From assembly GCF_001645185.1 (NCBI RefSeq), contig NZ_LXTQ01000020.1, positions 293,670 to 357,669 of the forward strand: a DNA stretch of 64,000 nucleotides, read 5' to 3'. The translations under genes were made by a program, and so were the position numbers. This stretch comes from Methylobacillus sp. MM3. Lineage in GTDB: Bacteria; Pseudomonadota; Gammaproteobacteria; Burkholderiales; Methylophilaceae. Below, piece after piece: positions 47,758 to 55,442 of this stretch. The notes below the pieces were generated by a model. The model ran no database searches. It saw nothing but the letters and a program-made list of their open reading frames with translations, and was not told where the DNA came from. The first letter of the stretch is position 1. Every line of letters begins with the position of its first letter.

Positions 47758-48957
47758 ATGCAAACCCGACTCGGCGCAGAACTGCTCGAAACCGCCCAAG
47801 GCCAGGAAGCCGACGCCATTCTGCGCAAATGCGTGCACTGCGGTTTCTGCAACGCCACCTGCCCGACCTATCAGCTCAAGGGCGACGAACTCGACGGCCC
47901 GCGCGGTCGCATCTATCTCATCAAAGAGATGCTGGAAGGCGAAAATGCCGGCGCCGGGACCTTGCTGCATCTGGATCGTTGCCTCACCTGCCGCAACTGC
48001 GAAACCACCTGTCCTTCCGGCGTGGAATACGGCCGGCTGCTGGACATCGGCCGCGCGGTGGCCGAAGAACGCATTTCCCGTCCGCTGTCAGAGCGCGCTG
48101 CACGCTACTGGTTGCGCAAAGTGCTAACGCGGCCGCGCCTGTTCAAGGCCTTGCTCGGGCTCGGGCGGCGGGCGGAATCTTTCCTGCCCGCAATGCTCGC
48201 CGGAAAAATTCCGGACAAGCGACCCTTTCTTGCCTGGCCGAAGCCGCGTCACGCCCGCCGCATGCTGGTGCTGGACGGCTGCGTGCAGCCGGCTCTGGCG
48301 CCTAACATCAACGTCCGGGCCGCGCGCGTGCTGGACAAGCTTGGTGTCAGCCTCATCCGTGCTCGCGGTGCCGGCTGCTGCGGCGCGCTCAGCCAGCATC
48401 TGGCTGCGCCGGAAGAGGCCAGGGACTTCATGCGCCGTAACATCGACGCCTGGTGGCCGCATGTCGAAACCGGTGTCGAAGCCATCGTCATGACTGCCAG
48501 CGGTTGCGGAGTGCAGGTCAAGGATTACGGCTATTTGCTGAAGGACGACCTCGCCTATGCGGAAAAAGCGGCGCGCGTGTCGGCCTTGACCCGCGACATC
48601 GGCGAAGTGCTGCGTGATGAGGATATAAGCGGCTTGACCGGGCGCAAGCGGCGCGTGGCCTACCATCCGCCGTGCACCTTGCAGCATGGGCAGAAATTAC
48701 CGGGGCTGGTGGAGGAGGTGCTGCGCCGGCTGGGGCATGAGCTGGTGCCGGTAGCGGATGCGCATTTGTGCTGCGGGGCGGCGGGAACGTATGCGCTATT
48801 GCAGCCGGAAATGGCGCTGCAGTTGCGAGAGGAAAAACTGGCGGCATTACGGGCGGGGGCGCCGGAGATGATTGTGTCGGCGAATATTGGGTGCATTACG
48901 CATCTGGCGGCCGGGAGCGGCGTGCCTGTGGTGCATTGGCTGGAGCTGATCGATTAG
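47758..48957 (+). CDS. glcF: glycolate oxidase iron-sulfur subunit GlcF
   Basis: A 399-residue electron-transfer subunit. It has two 4Fe-4S clusters: C25, C28, C31, C35 (CVHCGFCNATCP) and C75, C78, C81, C85 (CLTCRNCETTCP). Two CCG domains (RGAGCCGALSQH and HLCCGAAGTY) follow. The start is ATG 47758, five bases after the glcE stop. It passes electrons from GlcDE to the quinone pool in the membrane. Confidence 0.94.
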   Translation: MQTRLGAELLETAQGQEADAILRKCVHCGFCNATCPTYQLKGDELDGPRGRIYLIKEMLEGENAGAGTLLHLDRCLTCRNCETTCPSGVEYGRLLDIGRAVAEERISRPLSERAARYWLRKVLTRPRLFKALLGLGRRAESFLPAMLAGKIPDKRPFLAWPKPRHARRMLVLDGCVQPALAPNINVRAARVLDKLGVSLIRARGAGCCGALSQHLAAPEEARDFMRRNIDAWWPHVETGVEAIVMTASGCGVQVKDYGYLLKDDLAYAEKAARVSALTRDIGEVLRDEDISGLTGRKRRVAYHPPCTLQHGQKLPGLVEEVLRRLGHELVPVADAHLCCGAAGTYALLQPEMALQLREEKLAALRAGAPEMIVSANIGCITHLAAGSGVPVVHWLELID

Positions 48958-48984
48958 GCTTTGCCGCATCAACAACGATAATGC

Positions 48985-49009
48985 AAAAAATGGCGGCCTT
49001 GCGGCCGCC
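48985..49009 (-). terminator. terminator of hsp20
   Basis: Read on the minus strand: GGCGGCC, GCAA loop, GGCCGCC, one A, then six T. It lies about 32 bases after the hsp20 stop. The plus-strand stem is 48992-48998 with 49003-49009. It may also stop glcF transcripts on the other strand. Confidence 0.8.
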
Positions 49010-49040
49010 CATGGAGGAGATGTTCGGGAAGGTGCTTTGT

Positions 49041-49475
49041 TTAGCTGATCGTGAGCTTTTTGGAAGTTGACGTCGCTTTCTTCGGCAGCACCAGTTCCAG
49101 TACGCCATCGTGGTATTTGGCCTGCGAGGCGGAGTCGTCAATATCGCTGGAGAGAGCGAAGCTGCGGGTAATGGTGCCGTAGTAGCGTTCCGAGTGCAGC
49201 AGTTTTTCGCCTTCTTTCACTTCCTTTTCCTGTTTTATTTCGGCGCTGATCGAGACCTGGTTGCCGTCAATGACGACCTGGATGTCTTCCTTCTTTACGC
49301 CGGGGATTTCCGCATGCACGGTATAGCTCTTGTCGTCTTCTCTGACATCCATCTTGAGTTGCAGAGGGTGCTGTTCTTCCAGAAGGCGCGCCGGGCGGAA
49401 GAAGCCTTTGAAAACATCTTCGAAGGGATCAAGCGCGGTGACCTGGAAGGGGTCGAAACGGGTTAGGTTTGCCAT
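49041..49475 (-). CDS. small heat-shock protein, Hsp20/alpha-crystallin family
   Basis: A 144-residue ATP-independent holdase chaperone. It has a short N-terminal arm (MANLTRFDPFQVTALDPFED), then the alpha-crystallin domain from about residue 40. The domain contains DKSYTVHAEIPGVKKEDIQV and HDGVLELVLPKK, where the Hsp20 signature normally ends G-V-L. The start ATG 49475 follows GAAAGGAGA; an in-frame start 27 residues earlier is not supported. A sigma-32-type promoter lies upstream. Confidence 0.93.
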   Translation of the reverse strand: MANLTRFDPFQVTALDPFEDVFKGFFRPARLLEEQHPLQLKMDVREDDKSYTVHAEIPGVKKEDIQVVIDGNQVSISAEIKQEKEVKEGEKLLHSERYYGTITRSFALSSDIDDSASQAKYHDGVLELVLPKKATSTSKKLTIS

Positions 49476-49555
49476 GATGTGTCTCCTTTCGTTCGAGTTT
49501 CGGTAAATAGGCTCTGGAAGCGGTTTTGACCTGCGACCAGTGGCCGATGCATACA

Positions 49556-49583
49556 AGATGGGGTATCTGGCTGCAATTTCAAG
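49556..49583 (-). promoter_or_regulatory. sigma-32-type promoter of hsp20
   Basis: On the minus strand CTTGAAA (49583-49577), 13 bases, CCCCATCT (49563-49556). This is an exact match to the heat-shock consensus CTTGAAA / CCCCATNT with normal spacing. The transcript would start near 49549 with a leader of about 75 bases. Confidence 0.85.
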
Positions 49584-49598
49584 AGGGAAAAACGGGCG

Positions 49599-49622
49599 AA
49601 AAAAAGCGGCCTTGTGGGCCGC
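49599..49622 (-). terminator. terminator downstream of hslU
   Basis: On the minus strand GCGGCC, loop CACAA, GGCCGC, then seven T. The plus-strand stem is 49606-49611 with 49617-49622. It lies about 250 bases after the hslU stop and would end hslVU transcripts before the hsp20 promoter. Confidence 0.65.
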
Positions 49623-49869
49623 TGAGGGAGGAGATACTGTGAAACCAAGCTTTCACGAAGGCATTTTAGCAGGGTTGTTAAAATAAGGATAACTTTATCT
49701 TGATTTAAATAAGTGAAAATCAGGAGTGTTTGGGATCGTTATGATTCCGCATGCGGATGAAGTGAATATCGTTCCATGCATGGTTCGACGAACTCACTCC
49801 GCACAGACCTGCCGATGGAGCTCGGCAAGCTCATCATGCCGACTTGTCGACGAGCAATTCCGGGCTTGT
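49623..49869. other. gene-free stretch between hslU and its terminator
   Basis: About 250 bases holding no plausible gene. The stretch is AT-rich at 49672-49730 and contains the short palindrome CCATGCATGG. The whole hsp20-hslU gap is 394 bases; the rest is the hsp20 leader, its sigma-32 promoter and the terminator listed separately. Confidence 0.5.
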
Positions 49870-51198
49870 TCAAAGTACATAACGCGCCAGATCCTCGTCC
49901 TGCGCCAGATTTTGCAGCTTGTCGTTGACATAATTGGCGTCGATGGTCAGCGTGCCGCTCTGATGCTTATCGGCGTCGAAAGAAATCTCTTCCAGCAGCT
50001 TTTCCATCACGGTATGCAGTCGCCGCGCGCCGATATTCTCGGTACGTTCGTTGACCTGCCAGGCTATTTCCGCCAAACGCCGCACGGCGTCAGACTTGAA
50101 TTCGAGCGTGACGCCTTCAGTGGCCAGAAGCGCTTCGTACTGACGCGTGAGACAGGCGTCGGTGCCGGTGAGAATTTTTTCGAAGTCTTCCACCGATAGC
50201 GAGCCGAGTTCGACGCGGATCGGCAACCGGCCTTGCAGTTCCGGGATCAGGTCGGAGGGCTTGGCGAGGTGGAAGGCGCCGCTGGCGATAAACAGGATGT
50301 GATCGGTCTTGATCATGCCGTACTTGGTGGTGACGGTCGTGCCTTCAACCAGCGGCAGCAGGTCGCGCTGCACGCCATGGCGCGAGACATCGGCGCCGCT
50401 GCCTTCCGAACGGCTGGTGATCTTGTCGATTTCGTCGATGAACACGATACCGTTCTGTTCTACCTTCTGCACCGCCCGCTGCTTGATCTCGTCTTCGTTG
50501 ACCAGTTTTCCGGCTTCTTCTTCCGTAAGCAACTTCATCGCATCGCTGATTTTCAGCTTGCGCGTCTTGGACTTGCCGCCGCTCATGCCCTGGAAGGCGC
50601 TCTGGATCTGGCTCGTGAGTTCCTCCATACCGGGGGGTGCAAAGATTTCCATATGCGTGGCGGACGTGGCCAGATCGACGTCGATTTCCTTGTCGTTCAG
50701 TATGCCTTCGCGCAGCATCTTGCGGAATTTCTGGCGCGTTTCGGTATCGGAAGCCGACGCCGGCGCTTCGCCGAAGACGCGTGGAGAAGGCAGCAGGATA
50801 TCGAGCACCCGATCTTCGGCAGCATCCTGGGCGCGCACGCGGACTTTTTCCATTTCATGCTCGCGCGTCTGCTTGACTGCAGTTTCGGCGAGATCGCGGA
50901 TGATGGAGTCCACGTCCTTTCCGACATAGCCCACCTCGGTGAATTTGGTCGCTTCCACCTTGATGAACGGTGCATTGGCCAGCCGCGCCAGGCGACGCGC
51001 GATTTCCGTTTTGCCGACGCCTGTGGGGCCGATCATCAGGATGTTCTTGGGCTTGATCTCCTGGCGCATCGGGTCTTCCACCTGAGCGCGGCGCCAGCGG
51101 TTGCGCAAGGCGATGGCGACGGCACGTTTGGCTGCCGATTGGCCGACGACGTGCTTGTCGAGTTCGTGAACGATTTCCTGCGGGGTCATTTGACTCAT
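49870..51198 (-). CDS. hslU: ATP-dependent protease ATPase subunit HslU
   Basis: A 442-residue AAA+ unfoldase that feeds the HslV peptidase. Walker A is GPTGVGKT at residues 57-64, and the Walker B region contains [11 protein letters not shown]. The insertion domain lies in the middle and the C-terminus DLARYVL fits the HslV docking tail. It follows hslV by 53 bases. Confidence 0.96.
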   Translation of the reverse strand: MSQMTPQEIVHELDKHVVGQSAAKRAVAIALRNRWRRAQVEDPMRQEIKPKNILMIGPTGVGKTEIARRLARLANAPFIKVEATKFTEVGYVGKDVDSIIRDLAETAVKQTREHEMEKVRVRAQDAAEDRVLDILLPSPRVFGEAPASASDTETRQKFRKMLREGILNDKEIDVDLATSATHMEIFAPPGMEELTSQIQSAFQGMSGGKSKTRKLKISDAMKLLTEEEAGKLVNEDEIKQRAVQKVEQNGIVFIDEIDKITSRSEGSGADVSRHGVQRDLLPLVEGTTVTTKYGMIKTDHILFIASGAFHLAKPSDLIPELQGRLPIRVELGSLSVEDFEKILTGTDACLTRQYEALLATEGVTLEFKSDAVRRLAEIAWQVNERTENIGARRLHTVMEKLLEEISFDADKHQSGTLTIDANYVNDKLQNLAQDEDLARYVL

Positions 51199-51251
51199 GT
51201 GTGAAAGGGCCGAAGTGGGAAAGAGGAAACCCTGAAATTTAGGGTCTGGAA

Positions 51252-51788
51252 TTATTCCAAAGTTTCAATGACGTGGCTTTGGTTGGTGTAGATGCAGATG
51301 TCGCCGGCGATGACCAGCGCCTGCTTGACGATTTCCGCCGGGGGCAGGTCGGTGTGGTCCAGCAATGCGCGTGCCGCAGCCTGGGCATAGGCGCCTCCGC
51401 TGCCGATGGCAAGCAGGCCGTATTCCGGCTCCAGCACATCGCCGTTGCCGGTGATGATCAGGGAGGATTCCTTGTCCGCCACGGTCAGCATGGCTTCGAG
51501 CCGGCGCAGCATGCGGTCGGTGCGCCAGTCCTTGGCGAGTTCGACGGCGCTTTTCAGCAAATGTCCTTGATGCTTTTCCAGCTTGGCCTCGAAGCGTTCA
51601 AAAAGTGTGAATGCATCGGCAGTGCCGCCGGCAAATCCGGCCAGGATCTGGCCGTTGTAAAGCCGCCGCACCTTGCGCGCGGTGGCCTTGACCACCACGT
51701 TGCCAAGCGTGACCTGGCCATCGCCGCCCATGGCCACCTGATTCCCGCGCCGGACGGAGAGTATGGTGGTGCCGTGATATTGTTCCAT
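51252..51788 (-). CDS. hslV: ATP-dependent protease peptidase subunit HslV
   Basis: A 178-residue proteasome-like threonine peptidase. [20 protein letters not shown] predicts a short propeptide, MEQYHG, with T7 as the catalytic nucleophile after processing. [18 protein letters not shown] and the Lys in [10 protein letters not shown] are conserved. I use ATG 51788 (GAGGAATCC upstream on the coding strand: AGGATTCCTCA). An in-frame start nine residues earlier is possible but less likely. Confidence 0.94.
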   Translation of the reverse strand: MEQYHGTTILSVRRGNQVAMGGDGQVTLGNVVVKATARKVRRLYNGQILAGFAGGTADAFTLFERFEAKLEKHQGHLLKSAVELAKDWRTDRMLRRLEAMLTVADKESSLIITGNGDVLEPEYGLLAIGSGGAYAQAAARALLDHTDLPPAEIVKQALVIAGDICIYTNQSHVIETLE

Positions 51789-51816
51789 TGAGGAATCCTG
51801 TCGTGTGATAAACACG

Positions 51817-51844
51817 AGATGGGGGCTGCAAACGAATTTGCAAC
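51817..51844 (-). promoter_or_regulatory. sigma-32-type promoter of hslVU
   Basis: On the minus strand GTTGCAA (51844-51838), 13 bases, CCCCATCT (51824-51817). The -10 is an exact heat-shock match and the -35 matches five of seven positions. It lies about 30 bases before the hslV ATG. Confidence 0.7.
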
Positions 51845-51848
51845 CCCC
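51821..51848 (-). terminator. strong hairpin between argA and hslV
   Basis: A twelve-pair stem on the minus strand (GGGGGTTGCAAA / TTTGCAGCCCCC, one G-U) closed by a TTCG loop. It begins about 28 bases after the argA stop. It lacks a run of T directly after the stem, so termination may be partial. It fully covers the hslVU -35 and most of the -10 box. Confidence 0.55.
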
Positions 51849-51875
51849 TGCCGAACGGCCTATTGAAGCTGACTG

Positions 51876-53444
51876 CTAGAGTTCCTTGATGAACACCTTG
51901 GAGCGCCGCTGATAGTTGTAAAGCTGCTGGCGGCTCTGCGGCAGCGTGTCGATGCCGGCTTCGACGAAGCCGCGCTCGATGAACCAGTGTTCGGTGCGCG
52001 TGGTGAGAACAAAGAGCGTATTGATACCGCGCAGCTTGGCTTGCTCCTCGCTGTATTTCAGCATCCGGTCGCCACGGCCGCCGCGCCGGAATGCGGGGTT
52101 GACCGCAAGGCAGGCGAGTTCGGCCTTGCTTTCGTCGGGAAAAGGGTAAAGCGCCGCGCAGCCGATGATCAGTCCGTCGTGTTCCATCACATAAAAATGC
52201 CCGATTTCCATTTCCAGCCGCTCGCGTCCGCGCCGTACCAGGATGCCCTCCGCCTCCAGCGGTTCGATCAGTTGCAGCAGTCCGCCGACGTCGCCGATGT
52301 CGGCCGGGCGCAGCAGCTCTAGCGGTTCCTCGGTGATCATCGTGCCGATGCCGTCATGCGTGAACAGCTCCTGTAGAATGGCGCCGTCGGTGTGGCGGCA
52401 GATCAAATGGGTGCGCGAAACGCCCTGGTCGCAGGCGCGAATGGCGTAAGGCAGGTAGTAGCGTTCGTCTTCGGTAATATTGATCGCGCCCTCGCTTTGC
52501 GTATGGCGCAGCAGGTTCCTGGCCTTGGCCGAGGTCATCTCGCGCAACAATTCACCGCGCACGTTGTGCACGCCGGTGGAGTCCATCAGGAAGATCAGTT
52601 TGTCTGCATCCAGGGCAATAGCCGTGCTGGCGGCGACATCTTCCAGCGTCAGGTTGAACGCCTCGCCGGTCGGCGAGTAGCCCAGCGGCGACAGCAGCAC
52701 CAGTTCGCCGTCTTCCAGCCGTTTCTGGATGCCCACGGCGTCGATCTTGCGCACCTCGCCGGTGTGTTGCAAATCAATGCCCTCGCGCACGCCGAGCGGA
52801 CGCGCGGTCACGAAATTGCCACTCGCCACGCGGATGTCCGATCCGGCCATCGGAGAATTGACCAGGCCCATCGACAGCAGCGCCTCGATTTCCACGCGCA
52901 CCGCACCGTTGGCTTCCTTCACCGCCTCCATGGTTTCCTTGTCGGTGACGCGCAGGCCGGAAACGAAACGCGAAGCGATATTGGCGCGTTTCAGGCGCGA
53001 TTCGATCTGCGGGCGGACGCCGTGCACCAGTACCAGCCGCACTTCGAGGCTGGCGAGCAGGTTGAGGTCGTGCGCGAGCGAGACGAACTGGCCGTCGTCG
53101 ACGATCTCACCGCCGAATGCGATGACGAAGGTGCGGCCGCCGAAAGCATGAATATAAGGCGCGACCGAGCGGAACCAGCGCACGAACTCCTGCGGCTGGG
53201 TCAGCGTGAGGCGTGGCCCGGTCTGCGGTGAAGAGCCGGCAGCAGCTTCCGCTTGGGCATAGAGAAAAGCGGGTGTGCAGTCCAGCGCCGAGCATAAGCG
53301 GCGCAACATCGCTTCGGACAATCCTTGTTCCCCGCGCTCGATGCGCGAGAGGTTGCCGCTGTCCGCGGATACGCGTTCGGCGAGCTGTTGCAAGGTCAGG
53401 CCAAGGGCTTTGCGGCGTTTGCGTAATGCGGCTCCAAGCGGCAT
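51876..53444 (-). CDS. argA: N-acetylglutamate synthase fused to an N-terminal XRE-type HTH domain
   Basis: A 522-residue protein. Residues ~4-63 are a Cro/CI-type helix-turn-helix (LRKRRKALGLTLQQLAERVS, SGNLSRIERGEQGLS). A linker (~64-80) leads to the amino-acid-kinase-like domain (YIHAFGGRTFVIAFGGEIVD, ~96-115). The last part is the GNAT acetyltransferase (CLAVNPAFRRGGRGDRML, near 450). The enzyme part matches E. coli ArgA along its length and makes the first arginine intermediate; the kinase-like domain normally senses arginine. The ATG follows AAAGGTGA. An internal GTG in EFVRW with AGGAG three bases before might give a short form. DNA binding is inferred. Confidence 0.9.
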   Translation of the reverse strand: MPLGAALRKRRKALGLTLQQLAERVSADSGNLSRIERGEQGLSEAMLRRLCSALDCTPAFLYAQAEAAAGSSPQTGPRLTLTQPQEFVRWFRSVAPYIHAFGGRTFVIAFGGEIVDDGQFVSLAHDLNLLASLEVRLVLVHGVRPQIESRLKRANIASRFVSGLRVTDKETMEAVKEANGAVRVEIEALLSMGLVNSPMAGSDIRVASGNFVTARPLGVREGIDLQHTGEVRKIDAVGIQKRLEDGELVLLSPLGYSPTGEAFNLTLEDVAASTAIALDADKLIFLMDSTGVHNVRGELLREMTSAKARNLLRHTQSEGAINITEDERYYLPYAIRACDQGVSRTHLICRHTDGAILQELFTHDGIGTMITEEPLELLRPADIGDVGGLLQLIEPLEAEGILVRRGRERLEMEIGHFYVMEHDGLIIGCAALYPFPDESKAELACLAVNPAFRRGGRGDRMLKYSEEQAKLRGINTLFVLTTRTEHWFIERGFVEAGIDTLPQSRQQLYNYQRRSKVFIKEL

Positions 53445-53453
53445 GGAATCACC

Positions 53454-53512
53454 TTTAAATTTGCGTTAAAAGCAATATATTATTTATATAAGGCTTAAAT
53501 TGCAAATTTATG
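53454..53512. promoter_or_regulatory. palindromic control region upstream of the HTH-ArgA gene
   Basis: An AT-rich stretch with nested dyad symmetry. TAAATTTGC (53456-53464) mirrors GCAAATTTA (53502-53510). Inside, AAGC mirrors GCTT and TATAT mirrors ATATA about a centre near 53483. It ends about ten bases before the argA ATG and so overlaps or adjoins the promoter. It looks like an operator array; whether the XRE domain of ArgA is the ligand is untested. Confidence 0.5.
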
Positions 53513-53523
53513 AGGGCAATTAA

Positions 53524-53628
53524 TCAAATGCCGAGCCAGGATTCCTCTTCATTCGAACGGTTTTCATTGCCGTGCGCTGCGATATGGCTGCGGGCGAACT
53601 CCCAAACCCTGTTAATCCATTCTTTCAT
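53524..53628 (-). CDS. micro-ORF downstream of katA (34 residues)
   Basis: MKEWINRVWEFARSHIAAHG followed by NENRSNEEESWLGI. It is preceded by AAAAAGGAAAATAACG, a plausible ribosome site, and begins 55 bases after the katA stop. It has three tryptophans and an acidic C-terminal half. There is no family recognition. It may be a real small protein cotranscribed with katA, or chance. Confidence 0.4.
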   Translation of the reverse strand: MKEWINRVWEFARSHIAAHGNENRSNEEESWLGI

Positions 53629-53682
53629 CGTTATTTTCCTTTTTGAGTGCAATGCCCGCCCCGAAGGACGGGCATGTCTGGC

Positions 53683-55125
53683 TTAACTATCGATACCGAG
53701 TGCTTTCGCTACCCCTGCGCCGTAGGCTGGATCGGCCTTGGTGCAGTTGGCGATGTGGCGCAACTGGATCTCGCGCGGTGCGCCGCCAATGGAGCGCGCC
53801 GTGTTTTCGAACAACACCTGTTGCTGCGCGGGCGACATCAAGCGGAACAGCGCGCCCGGCTGCGAGAAGTAATCGTCGTCCTCGCGATGATTCCAGTGGT
53901 CGGCCGCGCCTTCAATCGAGAGCGGCGGCTCGCGATAGTCGGGTTGCTCCTGCCATTGGCCGTAGCTGTTGGGCTCGTAACCAAGCGTGCCGCCGTGATT
54001 GCCGTCCACGCGCATCGCGCCGTCGCGGTGATAGCTATGAAACGGGCACTTGGGTGCGTTTACCGGAATCTGGTGATGATTCACGCCCAGGCGATAACGC
54101 TGTGCATCGCCGTAGGAGAACAGGCGCGCCTGCAGCATCCTGTCCGGTGAAAAGCCGATGCCGGGCACGACTGCCGCCGGATTGAACGCCGATTGCTCGA
54201 CTTCCGCGAAGAAGTTCTCCGGGTTGCGATTGAGCTCCATCACGCCCACCTCGATCAGCGGGTAATCCTTGTGCGGCCACACCTTGGTGAGATCGAACGG
54301 GTTGTACGGCACCTGCGAGGCTTCCTTTTCCGGCATCACCTGTATATAGAGCGTCCATTTCGGAAAGTCGCGATTCTCGATGCTCTCGAACAAATCGCGC
54401 TGATGGCTTTCTCTATCCTTGCCGACGATGGTTTCCGCTTCTGCATCGGTCAGGTTCTTGATGCCCTGCTGCGAACGGAAGTGGAACTTCACCCAGTAGC
54501 GCTCGTTGGCTGCATTGATGAAGCTGAAGGTATGGCTACCGAAGCCATGCATATGGCGGTAGCTGGCGGGCAGGCCGCGCTCGCTCATTACAATGGTGAC
54601 CTGGTGCAGCGCTTCGGGGAGCGAAGTCCAGAAGTCCCAGTTGTTCCTGGCTGAACGCATATTGGTGCGCGGATCGCGCTTTACCGCATGGTTCAAATCC
54701 GGGAATTTGAGCGGATCGCGCAAGAAAAACACCGGCGTATTGTTGCCGACCAGATCCCAGTTGCCTTCCTCGGTGTAGAACTTGACCGCGAAGCCGCGAA
54801 TGTCGCGTTCCGCATCCGCCGCGCCGCGCTCGCCGGCAACGGTAGTGAAACGGGCGAACAGTTCAGTTTTCTTGCCGATCTGGCTGAAAATCTTCGCGCG
54901 GGTGTACTTGGTAATGTCGCTGGTCACCGTAAAAGTGCCGTAAGCGCCGGAGCCCTTGGCGTGCATGCGGCGCTCGGGGATCACTTCACGGTCGAAATGG
55001 GCGAGCTTTTCGAGCAGCCAGACATCTTGCAGCAACACCGGACCGCGCGGACCTGCGGTCATGGTGTTCTGGTTATCGGGAACCGGCGCGCCGGCGGCAG
55101 TGGTCAATTTTTTCTCGTTGCTCAT
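53683..55125 (-). CDS. katA: catalase (monofunctional haem, clade 3 type)
   Basis: A 480-residue enzyme that splits hydrogen peroxide to water and oxygen. The active-site histidine lies in [16 protein letters not shown] and the catalytic Asn in [13 protein letters not shown]. The haem-ligand tyrosine is in [14 protein letters not shown]. No signal peptide is visible, so it is cytoplasmic. The length fits the small-subunit clade. Two micro-ORFs flank it on the same strand. Confidence 0.95.
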   Translation of the reverse strand: MSNEKKLTTAAGAPVPDNQNTMTAGPRGPVLLQDVWLLEKLAHFDREVIPERRMHAKGSGAYGTFTVTSDITKYTRAKIFSQIGKKTELFARFTTVAGERGAADAERDIRGFAVKFYTEEGNWDLVGNNTPVFFLRDPLKFPDLNHAVKRDPRTNMRSARNNWDFWTSLPEALHQVTIVMSERGLPASYRHMHGFGSHTFSFINAANERYWVKFHFRSQQGIKNLTDAEAETIVGKDRESHQRDLFESIENRDFPKWTLYIQVMPEKEASQVPYNPFDLTKVWPHKDYPLIEVGVMELNRNPENFFAEVEQSAFNPAAVVPGIGFSPDRMLQARLFSYGDAQRYRLGVNHHQIPVNAPKCPFHSYHRDGAMRVDGNHGGTLGYEPNSYGQWQEQPDYREPPLSIEGAADHWNHREDDDYFSQPGALFRLMSPAQQQVLFENTARSIGGAPREIQLRHIANCTKADPAYGAGVAKALGIDS

Positions 55126-55160
55126 GGGATGCTCCTTTTATTGGTCGTCGTCAGGGTCTG

Positions 55161-55235
55161 TCAGTGGGCTTGCGCATATACGGCGAGCCATTCGACCAGC
55201 AGTGCAGCCAGAGTATTGTCGGTACCGATGTTCAT
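55161..55235 (-). CDS. micro-ORF upstream of katA (24 residues)
   Basis: MNIGTDNTLAALLVEWLAVY followed by AQAH. It has a strong ribosome site, AAGGAGCGAGGC, directly before the ATG and ends 35 bases before the katA ATG. It could be a leader peptide or a short amphipathic peptide; nothing similar is recognised. Confidence 0.4.
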   Translation of the reverse strand: MNIGTDNTLAALLVEWLAVYAQAH

Positions 55236-55306
55236 GCCTCGCTCCTTATGCCAGAGAAATACGTCAATTCGATGACGTTGAATGCATATTAAAAAGCAAT
55301 AGGCGA

Positions 55307-55327
55307 TTAAACAAATTGATTGTTTAA
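55307..55327. promoter_or_regulatory. palindrome in the katA upstream region
   Basis: TTAAACAA (55307-55314), ATTGA, TTGTTTAA (55320-55327): a perfect eight-base inverted repeat with a five-base spacer, 72 bases before the upstream micro-ORF. It does not match the OxyR ATAG-N7-CTAT array. The 55236-55442 gap otherwise holds nothing recognisable. Confidence 0.4.
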
Positions 55328-55442
55328 AACTATCCAATAGATTTATTGAATGGGTTGGCTTAAATGAATTCCAGGCCGCCTAAAGGGTGGGCTAAAAGCC
55401 GCTATGCCGCGAGATTTGTGGTGGCGGATGCCTGAAACGGTA

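Noticed and set aside
53445..55442. katA and its micro-ORFs as a horizontally acquired island
   Set aside because: No integrase, tRNA, direct repeats or clear shift in base composition inside katA; only the intergenic regions are AT-rich.
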